A stretch of 37,823 nucleotides of DNA from Planctomycetaceae bacterium (GCA_003153375.1 PLYM01000161.1:19839-57661); one strand, 5' to 3'. Positions 24,491 through 33,858 are shown, numbered from the stretch's first letter. Notes: generated by a model from the letters alone, not told the origin. Program-made: numbers and translations.

Positions 24491-25861
24491 TCAATCAGAG
24501 TGGGCGCCGGCGGCGATCGCTTCGACTCGCGTCACCAACTCCCGCTGCTCGCGCGCCACATCGTGCGTTTCGCCCGGGTCGGTTGACAGATCAAACACTT
24601 CCCAAGGCGCCGCCGGGCTTTGTCGCACCGCCTTCCAGCGGCCCATCCGAACGGCTTGAGCGAATCCACGTTCGGGAAATTCCCAATACAAATAGAGATG
24701 GTCGACCTGCGCGCGGCCAGCAGCGCGTTCTCCCAGCAACGCAGGCACCATCGAGATGCCGTCCAATCCCTCGGGCACCTCCGCTCCGGCCATTTCGGCC
24801 AGCGTTGGCAGCACGTCCCAGAAAGCCCACACCTGGTCGCTGGTGCTGCCCTGCGTGATCTTGCCCGGATAGCGCACGATCATCGGCACGCGAATGCCCC
24901 CCTCGTAGAGCGCCCGCTTGAATCCGCGCAGCGGCCCCGAGCTGTGAAAGAACTCGGGGTCGGCTCCCCCTTCACGGTGCGGGCCATTATCGCTGGTAAA
25001 GAAGACGATCGTCCGCTCGTCCAGCCCCAGCGTGGCCAATTTCTCGAGCACGCGGCCCACTTGGACATCGAGATAGGTGATCATCGCCGCATGATTCTTT
25101 TGCGGCTGCGGCCACGACTCGGCCGAGTAGGGGGCGTCGCTGGGCACTTCCATCCCCTGCTTGCCGGCTTCGTTGTTGGCATGCGGCAGTGTGAACGGCA
25201 AGTAAAGGAAGAACCGCTCCTGGGCATGGCGATCGAGAAAATCGAGCGCCTCGCGCGTGAACAAATCGGCCGAGTATTCGACGCGCCGCGTGGCGACGTT
25301 GTCTTGGACCACGTTCGTGAGTTCGACCCGCTGCTCGTTGCGCCACAGGTAATCGGGATAATAGTTGTGGGCGTGATGCTGGTTGAGATAGCCGAACCAT
25401 TCGTCAAAGCCTTGCCGATTCGGCAGGCCGGTCGTGCCGGGCTCGCCCAAGCCCCACTTGCCGATGATGCCAGTCACGTAGCCCGCGTCCTTGAGCACTT
25501 CGGCCACGGTGACGTCCTCCGGCGCCAGCGGCACCAGGCTGTTCGATCGCACTCGCGCGTGCCCGGTGTGACGCCCCGTCATCAACGCGCACCGCGACGG
25601 CGCGCAGACCGTGCAGCCGGCATAGCACTGCGTGAACCGCATTCCCGCCGCCGCCAGCCGATCGATGTGGGGCGTCTTGATCCTCGACTGTCCATAGCAC
25701 CCCAGATCGCCATAGCCCAAATCATCCGCCATGATCCAAACAATATTCGGCCGATCCCTCGTAACGGCGTCAGCAGCCCCCCACGCCCCCGGCATCATCA
25801 CCAACAGCGCGGCCGACAGCAACGCAACTCTGGCGACCAGCTTCCCGCATTCCGCGACCAT
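24491..25861 (-). CDS. Sulfatase (arylsulfatase type), exported
   Basis: This 456-residue sulfatase has a signal peptide (LVARVALLSAALLVMMPGAW). Metal-binding residues are in IVWIMADDLGYGDLGCYG (Asp46, Asp47). The formylglycine motif CAPSR (Cys86) in CTVCAPSRCALMTGRHTGH must be converted by a sulfatase-maturing enzyme. Later motifs include GIIGKWGLGEPG (active-site Lys), TLPHANNEAG and VFFTSDNGPHREGG (metal Asp/Asn). Members remove sulfate from organic esters, often algal polysaccharides. The ATG at 25861 is chosen because AGGAGG ends six bases before it and the signal peptide follows directly; a start at 25915 inside the tandem repeat is also open. It lies downstream of ppk2 on the same strand. 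Confidence 0.95.
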   Translation of the reverse strand: MVAECGKLVARVALLSAALLVMMPGAWGAADAVTRDRPNIVWIMADDLGYGDLGCYGQSRIKTPHIDRLAAAGMRFTQCYAGCTVCAPSRCALMTGRHTGHARVRSNSLVPLAPEDVTVAEVLKDAGYVTGIIGKWGLGEPGTTGLPNRQGFDEWFGYLNQHHAHNYYPDYLWRNEQRVELTNVVQDNVATRRVEYSADLFTREALDFLDRHAQERFFLYLPFTLPHANNEAGKQGMEVPSDAPYSAESWPQPQKNHAAMITYLDVQVGRVLEKLATLGLDERTIVFFTSDNGPHREGGADPEFFHSSGPLRGFKRALYEGGIRVPMIVRYPGKITQGSTSDQVWAFWDVLPTLAEMAGAEVPEGLDGISMVPALLGERAAGRAQVDHLYLYWEFPERGFAQAVRMGRWKAVRQSPAAPWEVFDLSTDPGETHDVAREQRELVTRVEAIAAGAHSD

Positions 25862-25912
25862 CATCGACCTCCTCCGACTTAGCCCCTCAATCACCGCCAC
25901 CTTCCTCGTTTT

Positions 25913-25940
25913 CATCCTTCATCCTTCATCCTTCATCCCT
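25913..25940. repeat. Four 7-bp tandem repeats at the ppk2-sulfatase junction
   Basis: The unit CATCCTT (GAAGGATG-like on the minus strand) occurs at 25913, 25920, 25927 and 25934, the last with one mismatch. It covers the stop codon of ppk2 and gives a series of GAAGG/ATG motifs just before the sulfatase gene. Because the unit is 7 bases it shifts frame with each copy. Confidence 0.85.
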
Positions 25941-26802
25941 TCTCTGCCAGCAGTAATTTCTTCGCCGCCTCGAGGGCCTCGAACTGCTTGCCGCTCAGCT
26001 TCGGCCAGTCGAGCTTCAATGAGTCCAGCTTGCGCACGATGATGTCGGCCACGGCCGCGTGCGCAAACCACTTGTGATCGCAGGGAATGATGTACCACGG
26101 GGCGTGCGCGGTGCTGGTGTTGCTCAGCATGTCCTCGAAGGCCGCGGTGTATTCGTCCCAGAAAGCCCGCTCCCGGACGTCGGCCTCGGAGAACTTCCAG
26201 TTCTTCTCGGGCGATTCGAGGCGTGCCATGAAGCGATTTTTCTGCTCCTGCTTCGAGATGTGCAGAAAGAACTTCAGGACCAGGATGCCGTTGTCGACCA
26301 GGTACTGTTCGAAGCTGTTGATCTCGCGGTAGCGACTTGCCCACAATTTGTCCGGCTTCGCCGGTCGTGGAATGCGTTCCTTCTCCAGCAATTCGGGATG
26401 GACGCGGAGGACGATCACCTCCTCGAAGTACGAACGATTGAAGATGCCAATCGTGCCGCGCTCTGGCAGAAAACGTCCATAGCGCCACATGTAGTCGTGG
26501 TCGAGCTCTTCCTCGCTCGGCACCTTGAAGTTGCGGACGTTGCAGCCCAAGGGGTTGACGCCCGACATGACGTGCTTGACCGTGCCGTCCTTGCCGGCCG
26601 CGTCAATGCCCTGCAACAGGATCAGCAGACCCAGCGTGTTTTGGGCCCATAGCTTGGCTTGCAGCTCGGCCAATCGTGCCACGTCGGCTTGCAGTTTCTC
26701 GGCCGCTTCGGCCTTCGCCTTGTACGGCGCGGTGTCGTCCGTCGAATGCTGGCTGAGCTTGATCTTCTTGTCCGACGGAACCAGAAACTTTTCGTGATAC
26801 AT
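25933..26802 (-). CDS. ppk2: Polyphosphate kinase 2 family protein
   Basis: This 289-residue cytoplasmic PPK2 enzyme transfers phosphate between polyphosphate and nucleotides, usually making nucleotide triphosphates or diphosphates from polyphosphate. It has Walker A GIDAAGKDGT (about residues 65-74), the lid-region pattern around VMSGVNPLGCNVRNFKVPSE and the Walker B-like IGIFNRSYFEEVIVLRVHPE. HISKQEQKNRFMARLESPEK and APWYIIPCDHKWFAH follow. It is a single-domain (class I/III-size) member; substrate preference (GDP, ADP or AMP) cannot be decided. The ATG at 26802 (MYHEKFLVPSDKK) with GGGGAGG upstream is preferred to a TTG at 26835. It follows the cobalamin-binding gene by 44 bases and ends inside the tandem repeat. 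Confidence 0.94.
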   Translation of the reverse strand: MYHEKFLVPSDKKIKLSQHSTDDTAPYKAKAEAAEKLQADVARLAELQAKLWAQNTLGLLILLQGIDAAGKDGTVKHVMSGVNPLGCNVRNFKVPSEEELDHDYMWRYGRFLPERGTIGIFNRSYFEEVIVLRVHPELLEKERIPRPAKPDKLWASRYREINSFEQYLVDNGILVLKFFLHISKQEQKNRFMARLESPEKNWKFSEADVRERAFWDEYTAAFEDMLSNTSTAHAPWYIIPCDHKWFAHAAVADIIVRKLDSLKLDWPKLSGKQFEALEAAKKLLLAEKG

Positions 26803-26846
26803 CGTCGGACGCGCCTCCCCAGGGGATGATGGCAAAACAACTCAGC

Positions 26847-27821
26847 TCACTCGACCATGCCCACCAACGCATTGCCGCGGGTGTCCAGCCGCCGCCATGC
26901 CTGTTGTCCACCAGCCCGCGAAGACCGGAATAACCGCGGATGAAACAGGTGGGCGAGGATTTCGAGGCTGTCGACCAGTCGTGGACCGGAGCGATTGAAG
27001 TACGCGTTGCCGTCGGCCGCATAAACGCGCCGCTCGCGCACCGCGGCCAGACGATTCCAGCCGGTCATCCCGGGCAGCACCTGCGCCTCGACGATCGACC
27101 GCTCGAGATCGAATCCGCAGGGCATGATCACGACGACCTGTGGATCATAGGCCACGACCTGCTCCCAGTTGGCATAGGCGCTATGCGCCCCCGGCACGGT
27201 CAGTCCCGGTTCGCCGCCGGCCATTTGCACCAGTTCGGGCGTCCAGTTGGCGGCCAGCATCGGCGGATCGATCCACTCGAGACAAGCCACGCGCGGTCGG
27301 GCCTCGCGCGGCAGCGCCGCCGTTTTCTCGCGCACGGCACGCACCCGCGCCTCGAGCGCCGCGCGAACGGCCCATGCTTGTTGCTCGCGGCCGATCGCTC
27401 GGCCGACCTGTATCAGGTCGTCGAACACGTCGGCGATCGTGTGGGGATTCAGAGCCACGATCCGGGTGTCGGCCAGCGCCGGCGTGTCGCGCACGGCCGC
27501 GGCGACGTCTTCGTAGCGCACAGCGCACACGTCGCACTGCGACTGGGTGAGGATCACATCAGGCCGCAGCGCCGCCAGCCGCTCGACGTCGATCGAGTAG
27601 AGAGCCGATTGGCTGGCCGCCAGCTCGTGAACCTGTTGATCAATGGCGCGGCTGGCCGCTGCCGCTTCGACCAACGAGCGCGTCAATCGCGGCTGGCCCG
27701 CTACTTCGGCCGGATAGTCACACTCGTGGCTGACCCCCACGACCCGATCGCCGGCGCCGAGGAGGTACAGAATTTCGGTCGCACTGGAAATCAGCGAGAC
27801 AATGCGCTCGGGAGTGGTCAT
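26847..27821 (-). CDS. BtuF-like cobalamin-binding protein without signal peptide
   Basis: This 324-residue protein has the two-lobed periplasmic-binding fold of BtuF/FhuD-type proteins: RIVSLISSATEILYLLGAGD, VVGVSHECDYPAEV, RPDVILTQSQCDVCAV, RVACLEWIDPPMLAANW, DPQVVVIMPCGFDLE and YAADGNAYFNRSGPRLVDS. It corresponds to the group annotated as cobalamin-binding proteins. The protein starts directly with the first strand (MTTPERIVSLISS) and has no signal peptide or lipobox, so it should be cytoplasmic unless the start is wrong. No BtuC/BtuD genes are near. A corrinoid or haem-like ligand is plausible. It is first in a minus-strand run with ppk2 and the sulfatase, divergent from the aldehyde dehydrogenase. 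Confidence 0.85.
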   Translation of the reverse strand: MTTPERIVSLISSATEILYLLGAGDRVVGVSHECDYPAEVAGQPRLTRSLVEAAAASRAIDQQVHELAASQSALYSIDVERLAALRPDVILTQSQCDVCAVRYEDVAAAVRDTPALADTRIVALNPHTIADVFDDLIQVGRAIGREQQAWAVRAALEARVRAVREKTAALPREARPRVACLEWIDPPMLAANWTPELVQMAGGEPGLTVPGAHSAYANWEQVVAYDPQVVVIMPCGFDLERSIVEAQVLPGMTGWNRLAAVRERRVYAADGNAYFNRSGPRLVDSLEILAHLFHPRLFRSSRAGGQQAWRRLDTRGNALVGMVE

Positions 27822-28016
27822 TTCCGCAGCTTAACGGCGCCGACACCTCCGCTCAAGCGATTTGCCAACTTACCAGCCCGCGCCACGCCGTGCCGTCGTT
27901 TCTGGGTCGCGCGTTGACCAATCGGCGGCGGGGCATAACCTTAAGGAGTGCCTGGCGGCATGCGGGCGACATGGCGGCCGCGTGACGCGAAATTGAAACC
28001 GAAAGGATCGTGCCCG

Positions 28017-29432
28017 ATGAAAATGTTCCTGGCCGGCCAATGGATCGATAAGTCCGCGCGGATTGAAGTCCGCAATCCCTTCGACAACTCGGTGATCGAC
28101 ACCGTGCCGCGGGCCGACGCCGGTGACGTCGAGCGTGCCTTGGCGGCAGCGGTCGAGGGCGCCCTGGCAATGCGACGCCTGAGCGGTTATGAACGGGCCC
28201 AGATACTTCGCAAAGCAGCCGACCTGCTCGGCCAGCGGACCGAGAAGCTGGGCCGGCTGATCAGCAGCGAGGAAGGCAAGGTGTTGGCCGAGGGACTTGC
28301 CGAGGTCGGCCGCTCGCGCGAAACGCTGGAGCTATCAGCCGAGGAAGCCAAGCGGCTCACCGGCGAGGTGCTGCCACTCGACGGCGCGCCCGGCGGCGCC
28401 GGCAAGCTGGGTTTCACGCTGCGCGTGCCCTGTGGGGTCGTGGCCGCAATCACGCCGTTCAACTTTCCGCTCAATCTGGTCTGCCACAAGGTGGGTCCGG
28501 CCCTGGCGGCCGGCAACGCCGTGATCCTCAAACCGGCCAGCGATACGCCGCTGTCGGCCTTGGCGCTGGTCGAAATCCTGCTCGAAGCCGGCTTGCCGCC
28601 GACGGCGATCTCCTGCCTGACCGGCTCGGGCGGGACCCTGGGCGACGCGATGTGCTCCGACCCGCGCGTGCGCAAGATCAGCTTCACCGGCAGCCGCGAC
28701 GTCGGCGAGCACATCTGTCGCGTGGCCGGGCTGAAAAAGGTGACCATGGAGCTCGGCTCCAACAGTCCGATCATCGTGATGAACGACGCCGACCTGAACA
28801 AAGTGGCCGAAGCCACGGCGATCACCGGCTATGCCAACGCGGGTCAGGTTTGCATCTCGACGCAGCGCGTGATCGCGCTATCGGGCGTCTATCACGACCT
28901 GATCGACGCGCTCAAACCTCGCGTCGAGGCCATCACGGCCGGCAACCAGCTCGAGCCTGGCACGAAGATGGGACCGATGATTCGCGAGACGGACGCCGAG
29001 CGCGTCGAGAGCTGGGTCAACGAGGCTGTCGCCGGGGGGGCGCGGCTCGTGGCCGGCGGACAGCGGCACGGCACGCTCTATCAGCCGACGCTGGTGGCCG
29101 ACGTCGATCCGCGGATGCGCATCAGTTGCCAGGAGCTGTTCGGGCCGGCCGTGGCCATGACCCGAGCCGACTCGATCGAAGAGGCCATTCGGATCGCCAA
29201 CGACACCCCCTATGGCCTGGCGGCGGGCATCTTCACCGAAAACATCGGCTGGGCCATGCAGTTCGCCCGTCAGGTGGATAGCGGCAACTTGCACATCAAC
29301 TGGGGCCCGCAGTGGCGCGCCGACCTGATGCCTTACGGCGGATTGAAAGAGAGCGGCTTTGGCAAGGAAGGCCCCAAATACGCCGTGGCCGAGATGACTG
29401 AGCTGAAGACCATCGTCGTACACGGCGTATAA
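28017..29432 (+). CDS. NAD(P)-dependent aldehyde dehydrogenase
   Basis: This 471-residue cytoplasmic ALDH superfamily enzyme oxidises an aldehyde to its acid. Motifs include GVVAAITPFNFPLNL, KPASDTPLSA, KISFTGSRDVGEHICRVAG, the general base Glu245 in TMELGSNSP, the nucleophile Cys279 in GYANAGQVCISTQR, and QELFGPAV and MPYGGLKESGFGKEG near the C-terminus. The sequence resembles the lactaldehyde/succinate-semialdehyde/non-phosphorylating GAPDH-like group; the exact substrate cannot be assigned. The ATG at 28017 (MKMFLAGQW) with AAAGGA nine bases upstream is preferred to a longer open frame from 27948. It is a single gene, divergent from the BtuF-like gene and convergent with the exported-protein gene downstream. 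Confidence 0.95.
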   Translation: MKMFLAGQWIDKSARIEVRNPFDNSVIDTVPRADAGDVERALAAAVEGALAMRRLSGYERAQILRKAADLLGQRTEKLGRLISSEEGKVLAEGLAEVGRSRETLELSAEEAKRLTGEVLPLDGAPGGAGKLGFTLRVPCGVVAAITPFNFPLNLVCHKVGPALAAGNAVILKPASDTPLSALALVEILLEAGLPPTAISCLTGSGGTLGDAMCSDPRVRKISFTGSRDVGEHICRVAGLKKVTMELGSNSPIIVMNDADLNKVAEATAITGYANAGQVCISTQRVIALSGVYHDLIDALKPRVEAITAGNQLEPGTKMGPMIRETDAERVESWVNEAVAGGARLVAGGQRHGTLYQPTLVADVDPRMRISCQELFGPAVAMTRADSIEEAIRIANDTPYGLAAGIFTENIGWAMQFARQVDSGNLHINWGPQWRADLMPYGGLKESGFGKEGPKYAVAEMTELKTIVVHGV

Positions 29433-29496
29433 ACGACGTTGCCCGGCTCGCACCACGCGGCCCCGCTGCCAGCGCAGCGCTGCCAACGGGCCGGCG

Positions 29497-31089
29497 CTAG
29501 GGAGCCGCTTTGGCGGGGTCGTTTTCGGGCGCGCCGGCGCTATCCTTGCCCGTGCCCGTCGCGGGAGCCTCACCGGCCGGCAACTGCGGGCCCTTTTGCA
29601 AGGCGTCGGCATCGAGGACGTCTTGCAACACGAACGGCGTGGGAAACTGGCGATCCATTTGGTGCAGGATGCTGCGGTAGTGCCCAATCGAGATCACCAA
29701 GTCCTCGGTCACTTCCGTATCTTTCAGCAGCGAGGGATACTTGTCGATCGTCTTGCGCCACAACTTGAGCCCTTCGTCATAGGCCTTGAAGCACTCCTCG
29801 AGTCTGCCCAGGGAGAAGGCCCGGTCGCCGTCGAACATCGCCTTTCGCGCGCCCAGCGTATCGTCGTCGGGCTCGATCTGGCACTTGAGCATCCAGAAGT
29901 TGTAATTCACGATGTCACGCTCGATGTCGATCGCGCGGGCCATGGCGTCGGCCTGGCCTCCGTCTTCGGCCGCCTTGAAGGCGGCGGCATGATCGTCACC
30001 GGTGATCCGGTCAGCGATATCAATCGCGTGCACCATTAACTTCTCGCCCACGGCCGCCGCCAGGTTCGTTTGCTCCTTGGTACGACGTTCTGCGGGGGTG
30101 TCATACGCCTCGCGCTCCTCGTCGCTGAGCGCGGCCCGTTTCTCGGCGGCAATCTTGTCACTCAATCCGGGTGGGGTCAGACGGTCCAACTCGGCTTTGG
30201 CTTCGTCGGCTTTCTTGGAATACGCTTCTTTTTCGCTGAGTCGAATGAGCACGTTGTATTGCGTTGGCAGGTCGCGGTTGGAAAACTCGACCCAGCTATC
30301 GCCCGCCTTTTTCCAAGCGTTTTTGGCCACTTCGCCAAAGGTGCCCTCTTCTTCCATCGTTTGAGCGTAGTTGACCAGGCACATCGGCGGCCGCGAATAG
30401 AACAAGAGCGGGCTCTTGCCCTTGAGCGGGGTGCCGCGAGCCACGATGCGCTCGGCCTTCAGCAGCTCTTCGCGTCCGACCAGCCAATTGTCGCGCTGCG
30501 ACCGAGGCAACGAACCGTTGAACTCGTCGTCGTCGCGGAACAAGCGGCGATACTGCACGTGCTCGTCGGCTCGGCCGATCTTGTGCGCGATCGTCCAGCC
30601 AATGTCCGTCAGCAATCGCGGCTCATCGCGATTGTACTGCGTGCCTTCCTTGAGAAAGTTGATGCCGCGGATCACCCAATGATAACGGTCGTGATAGTCG
30701 TCGAACTCCACCGAGATGTTGTAGGAAAGGTTCCAGCCCTGGAAAACCCAGACGCTGACGAAGTTGGGCTGCAAGCGCGCGATCTGTTCGAGCGTGGCTG
30801 ACAGGCCAGCCCAATCTTCTTCCTTGTGATACTCGTGGGCTTTCTCCCACAAGATGTTGGCCGCCACGCCACGCATGCCGAGCGTGGCCAGCTTGATCGT
30901 CTCGCTGGCCGGGTCGATTTCGCCCAGGTCGGCCTGGCTCAGGCTGTACTCCTGGCGCATGCGAGAGAGCAGCCCGCCCTTGGAGCCGTCTTGCGTCGCC
31001 GGCTGGCTGAGCCAGGAGAGCGGCAGCAGCAGTGCGGCAATGGCGCAAGCATAGGCAATTTTGCGGATGAAGCGCTGACGTTGATTCAT
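29497..31089 (-). CDS. Conserved planctomycete membrane-anchored/exported protein of the ABC operon
   Basis: This 530-residue protein has an N-terminal signal/anchor (IAYACAIAALLLPLSWLSQP) and a long, mostly helical body. About residues 65-175 look TPR-like (GMRGVAANILWEKAHEYHKE, LEQIARLQPNFVSVWVFQGW, ISVEFDDYHDRYHWVIRGIN). A charged helical middle follows (about 290-360) and a Pro/Ala/Gly-rich low-complexity tail. I recall similar planctomycete proteins carrying an uninformative 'iron responsive element' label; no function is established. Its ATG overlaps the permease stop (ATGA at 31086-31089), so it is translationally coupled to the ABC permease and probably acts with it outside the cytoplasm. 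Length and start are consistent with MNQRQRFIRK as the true N-terminus. Confidence 0.8.
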   Translation of the reverse strand: MNQRQRFIRKIAYACAIAALLLPLSWLSQPATQDGSKGGLLSRMRQEYSLSQADLGEIDPASETIKLATLGMRGVAANILWEKAHEYHKEEDWAGLSATLEQIARLQPNFVSVWVFQGWNLSYNISVEFDDYHDRYHWVIRGINFLKEGTQYNRDEPRLLTDIGWTIAHKIGRADEHVQYRRLFRDDDEFNGSLPRSQRDNWLVGREELLKAERIVARGTPLKGKSPLLFYSRPPMCLVNYAQTMEEEGTFGEVAKNAWKKAGDSWVEFSNRDLPTQYNVLIRLSEKEAYSKKADEAKAELDRLTPPGLSDKIAAEKRAALSDEEREAYDTPAERRTKEQTNLAAAVGEKLMVHAIDIADRITGDDHAAAFKAAEDGGQADAMARAIDIERDIVNYNFWMLKCQIEPDDDTLGARKAMFDGDRAFSLGRLEECFKAYDEGLKLWRKTIDKYPSLLKDTEVTEDLVISIGHYRSILHQMDRQFPTPFVLQDVLDADALQKGPQLPAGEAPATGTGKDSAGAPENDPAKAAP

Positions 31090-32873
31090 CGGGCGACCTC
31101 GCGCGTCCTCAAGAACAAATATCCAATGGCTAGCGCCGCGATCACATAGCCGGCGGCCGAGAACACCTGCACCAACACCGCGTCGGGTGGAATGTCAAAG
31201 CCATGGGCCACGTAACTGACGTTGCTGAACTGGTTGAAATTCGGCAGCAGACCCGTGATCGCCGTCATGAAGCTCATGAAGACCGAATCGGCCCACTTGA
31301 CCACGGTCGTGGTCAACCCGGGCTCGAGCTGCGTGGTGACGTTCTGCTGCTTGACGATACGAATGAAGGACTCGACCGGTCCGCCGCCTTCGATCGCCCC
31401 CTTGGCCACCCCCAGGACGAACTGCGCCTTGAAGCCCAGCACCAGGCTCGCCAAGGTGGCCATCATCGCCACCGGGCCGCTCAAGAAGGTGCTGAACATC
31501 ACGCCCAGGCTGGTCACCAGCAACATCTGCACCCAGATGCCCAGATAGCTCTTGATGAAGTTGAGCGTGAACGAGGCGTCGCGCGAACGCAGGTAGAGAT
31601 CGCCCTTGGCCACGCCCAGATACTGCGAGGCGTCGAGACACTGCATCCACACTTCCACCTGCCCATCCGACACCAGGTCGTCGAACAGGTCCAATGGCTT
31701 GCCGGTGGGATCCGTGAGATTGCGCGGAATTTTGAGGAAGTCGATGTAAAAGTCCTTGGCAATGAAGAATTTCTCGTCGCTAGCCCGGCCGGTGCGCGGA
31801 TTCTTCAGCACCAGGCTGCCGCGAATGCCCTTTTCGATGTCCCCTTTGTAGGAACGGAAGACGCGGATCGTCATCTCGACCGGCAGGCCATCAGGAAAGC
31901 GCTCGGGCGTGATGTCCGAAAAGGTCCAGATGGCCTTGGCCAGCGTGGCGCCTTCGACGTAGCTGTGATATTTCCACTCCTTACCAACACTGATCCCACG
32001 GTCCGAGGCCTTGCCGGCCCGATCCTTGAAGCGCAGGTCGCCATAGGCCGGCACGCGAGCGGTCAACAGGCCCTGGGGCGGGCCGACCACATACGTGGTC
32101 TTGTCGCCCGACTCCTGTGCCGTGACTTCGTGGAAATGGCCCTGCACCATGTCGGTGCTTCCGGTGCCGTCGGGACCAATCTTCAGCGTATGGCGGTGAT
32201 TCTGTGCCAATGACGTGCGGCCGGCGCGGTCGCCATTCGGGTCGTTGGGCACCGGGCGCAGCGAAGCGACGTCAACCTCGTGGGTGTGATTGAGGACGCG
32301 GATCACGAATACGTAGCTGAACAGACCCATCACGGCTAACAGCACGGTGCCGATCACGGCAAAGCCCACGATGCGGCCCAGCACAATCTCGCCCGAGCGC
32401 ACCGGCTTGGTGACGATCGTGTAGATCGTGTGGTTCTTGATGTCAGCCGGCAGGCTGAACGCGCTCAGAAACAGAGCGATCAGCAGGACCAGGTAGGTCG
32501 TGGCCGTGAGCACGAAGCTCAGATAGAGCGTGGCCGGATCGTTGGACTGGGTGTCCAGAAACCAGCCGGCGAACAACAGGATGAGCAGAAAGATGCCGAA
32601 GCCCACCAGCACGCGGCGCCGCAGCGACTCCTGCACGGCCAACCAGGCCAGCGCCAGGATGCGTCGCGGCGACAGCGCGATCAGGTCGCGCACCCCGCCG
32701 AGCACCATACGATAGATGACGTCGCCGCCACCCACGGGGCCATAGCGAAATGCCGAGATCAAATAGCCGCCCACCAGCGCAACGGCGCACAGCGTGGCGG
32801 CCGACGTCAGAAACGACAGCAGCGCCGGAACGATCCAGTTGGAGAAAGCTACCGGGTCGGAATCGAGGACCAT
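31086..32873 (-). CDS. ABC transporter permease with large extracytoplasmic insert
   Basis: This 595-residue membrane protein is the permease of an ABC exporter (ABC-2-like). TM segments are seen at the N-terminus (ALLSFLTSAATLCAVALVGG), after a cytoplasmic linker (VLVGFGIFLLILLFAGWFLD, LYLSFVLTATTYLVLLIALF, IVGFAVIGTVLLAVMGLFSY) and at the C-terminus (MLLVTSLGVMFSTFLSGPVA, VFSAAGYVIAALAIGYLFLR). Between them an insert of about 240 residues (about 200-440), beta-rich and with His-containing turns (HTHEVD, HRHTLKIG, QGHFHEV), lies outside the cytoplasm. LPADIKNHTIYTIVTKPVRS is typical of ABC-2 permeases. The gene is 103 bases downstream of its ATPase gene and overlaps the next gene by four bases. 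The exported substrate is unknown. Confidence 0.88.
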   Translation of the reverse strand: MVLDSDPVAFSNWIVPALLSFLTSAATLCAVALVGGYLISAFRYGPVGGGDVIYRMVLGGVRDLIALSPRRILALAWLAVQESLRRRVLVGFGIFLLILLFAGWFLDTQSNDPATLYLSFVLTATTYLVLLIALFLSAFSLPADIKNHTIYTIVTKPVRSGEIVLGRIVGFAVIGTVLLAVMGLFSYVFVIRVLNHTHEVDVASLRPVPNDPNGDRAGRTSLAQNHRHTLKIGPDGTGSTDMVQGHFHEVTAQESGDKTTYVVGPPQGLLTARVPAYGDLRFKDRAGKASDRGISVGKEWKYHSYVEGATLAKAIWTFSDITPERFPDGLPVEMTIRVFRSYKGDIEKGIRGSLVLKNPRTGRASDEKFFIAKDFYIDFLKIPRNLTDPTGKPLDLFDDLVSDGQVEVWMQCLDASQYLGVAKGDLYLRSRDASFTLNFIKSYLGIWVQMLLVTSLGVMFSTFLSGPVAMMATLASLVLGFKAQFVLGVAKGAIEGGGPVESFIRIVKQQNVTTQLEPGLTTTVVKWADSVFMSFMTAITGLLPNFNQFSNVSYVAHGFDIPPDAVLVQVFSAAGYVIAALAIGYLFLRTREVAR

Positions 32874-32976
32874 GAGTCGCTAAAACGTTGGGTAAGGGTG
32901 GTCTGTTAGCAGCCGATTCGCGGCACGGACAGCGGGTGTCCAGGTCAAACCTTGACCGCGAAGAACGAACTCGGCT

Positions 32977-33858
32977 TCAGTTGTCTTGTTTCGCTCGACG
33001 TCCGGGCCGGGCTTCGCTGTCGCGGACGATGGACAGAAACAGTTCCTCCAGCGTAGTGGTCGGATTATCCATGGTCAGAACCGAGCCGTGATGGCGCTCG
33101 ATCACCGAGCGAATTTCGGCTTGCGCCGATTCGCTGAGCCCCTTGGCGCGAATCTGCGTTTCGTCGCGCACCTTGAGCAGGCTGTCGACGCGGCCCAGTT
33201 CCTTGAGCTCACCTTGGTGCAGAATCGCGATCCGGTCGCAGACGTCCTGCACGTCGGCCAACAAGTGGCTGCACATCAACACGGTCTTGCCTTGCGCCTT
33301 GAGCTTCAGGATCAAATCCTTCATCTCGCGCGTGCCAATCGGATCCAAGCCGCTCGTCGGCTCGTCCAGCATGATCAGCTCCGGATCGTTGATCAGCGCC
33401 TGCGCCAGTCCAAGCCGCCGAGCCATGCCCTTGGAGTATTCTTTCAATTGCCGCCGCTTGGCCAGGTTCAGCCCCACCAGGTCGATCAACTCGGCAGACC
33501 GCTTCTTGCGCACCGCCGTGGGCATGTCGAACAGCCGGCCATAGAAATCGAGCGTCTCCTCGGCATTGAGAAACCGATAGAGATACGATTCTTCGGGCAA
33601 GTAGCCCAGCCGTTCGTTCTTCGAGACATCCGTGGCGTCGCGGCCAAAGACCAAGGCCTGGCCACTGGTGGGAAACAGCAGGCCCAGCAGGAGTTTAATC
33701 GTGGTGGTTTTGCCCGATCCGTTGGGTCCCAGCAGGCCAAAAATCTCACCCTGCCGAATCTCCAGGTCGAGAGCCTTGAGCGCCCGGACTTTTTGACGAC
33801 CCCAAAAGTCCCGGTAGACCTTGGACAGGTTGCGCGTCTCGACAATCACCTCGGCCAT
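32977..33858 (-). CDS. ABC transporter ATP-binding protein
   Basis: This 293-residue cytoplasmic ATPase of an ABC-2 type exporter contains Walker [21 protein letters not shown] (about residues 42-61), Q-loop region LGYLPEES, an ABC signature that is divergent ([15 protein letters not shown] instead of LSGGQ), Walker [14 protein letters not shown] and H-loop MCSHLLADV. The C-terminal extension (after about residue 230) is typical of exporter ATPases. It is the first gene of the operon with the permease and the exported helical protein, and is transcribed divergently from the LysR-gltB genes across an 805-base gap. The substrate is unknown. Confidence 0.95.
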   Translation of the reverse strand: MAEVIVETRNLSKVYRDFWGRQKVRALKALDLEIRQGEIFGLLGPNGSGKTTTIKLLLGLLFPTSGQALVFGRDATDVSKNERLGYLPEESYLYRFLNAEETLDFYGRLFDMPTAVRKKRSAELIDLVGLNLAKRRQLKEYSKGMARRLGLAQALINDPELIMLDEPTSGLDPIGTREMKDLILKLKAQGKTVLMCSHLLADVQDVCDRIAILHQGELKELGRVDSLLKVRDETQIRAKGLSESAQAEIRSVIERHHGSVLTMDNPTTTLEELFLSIVRDSEARPGRRAKQDN

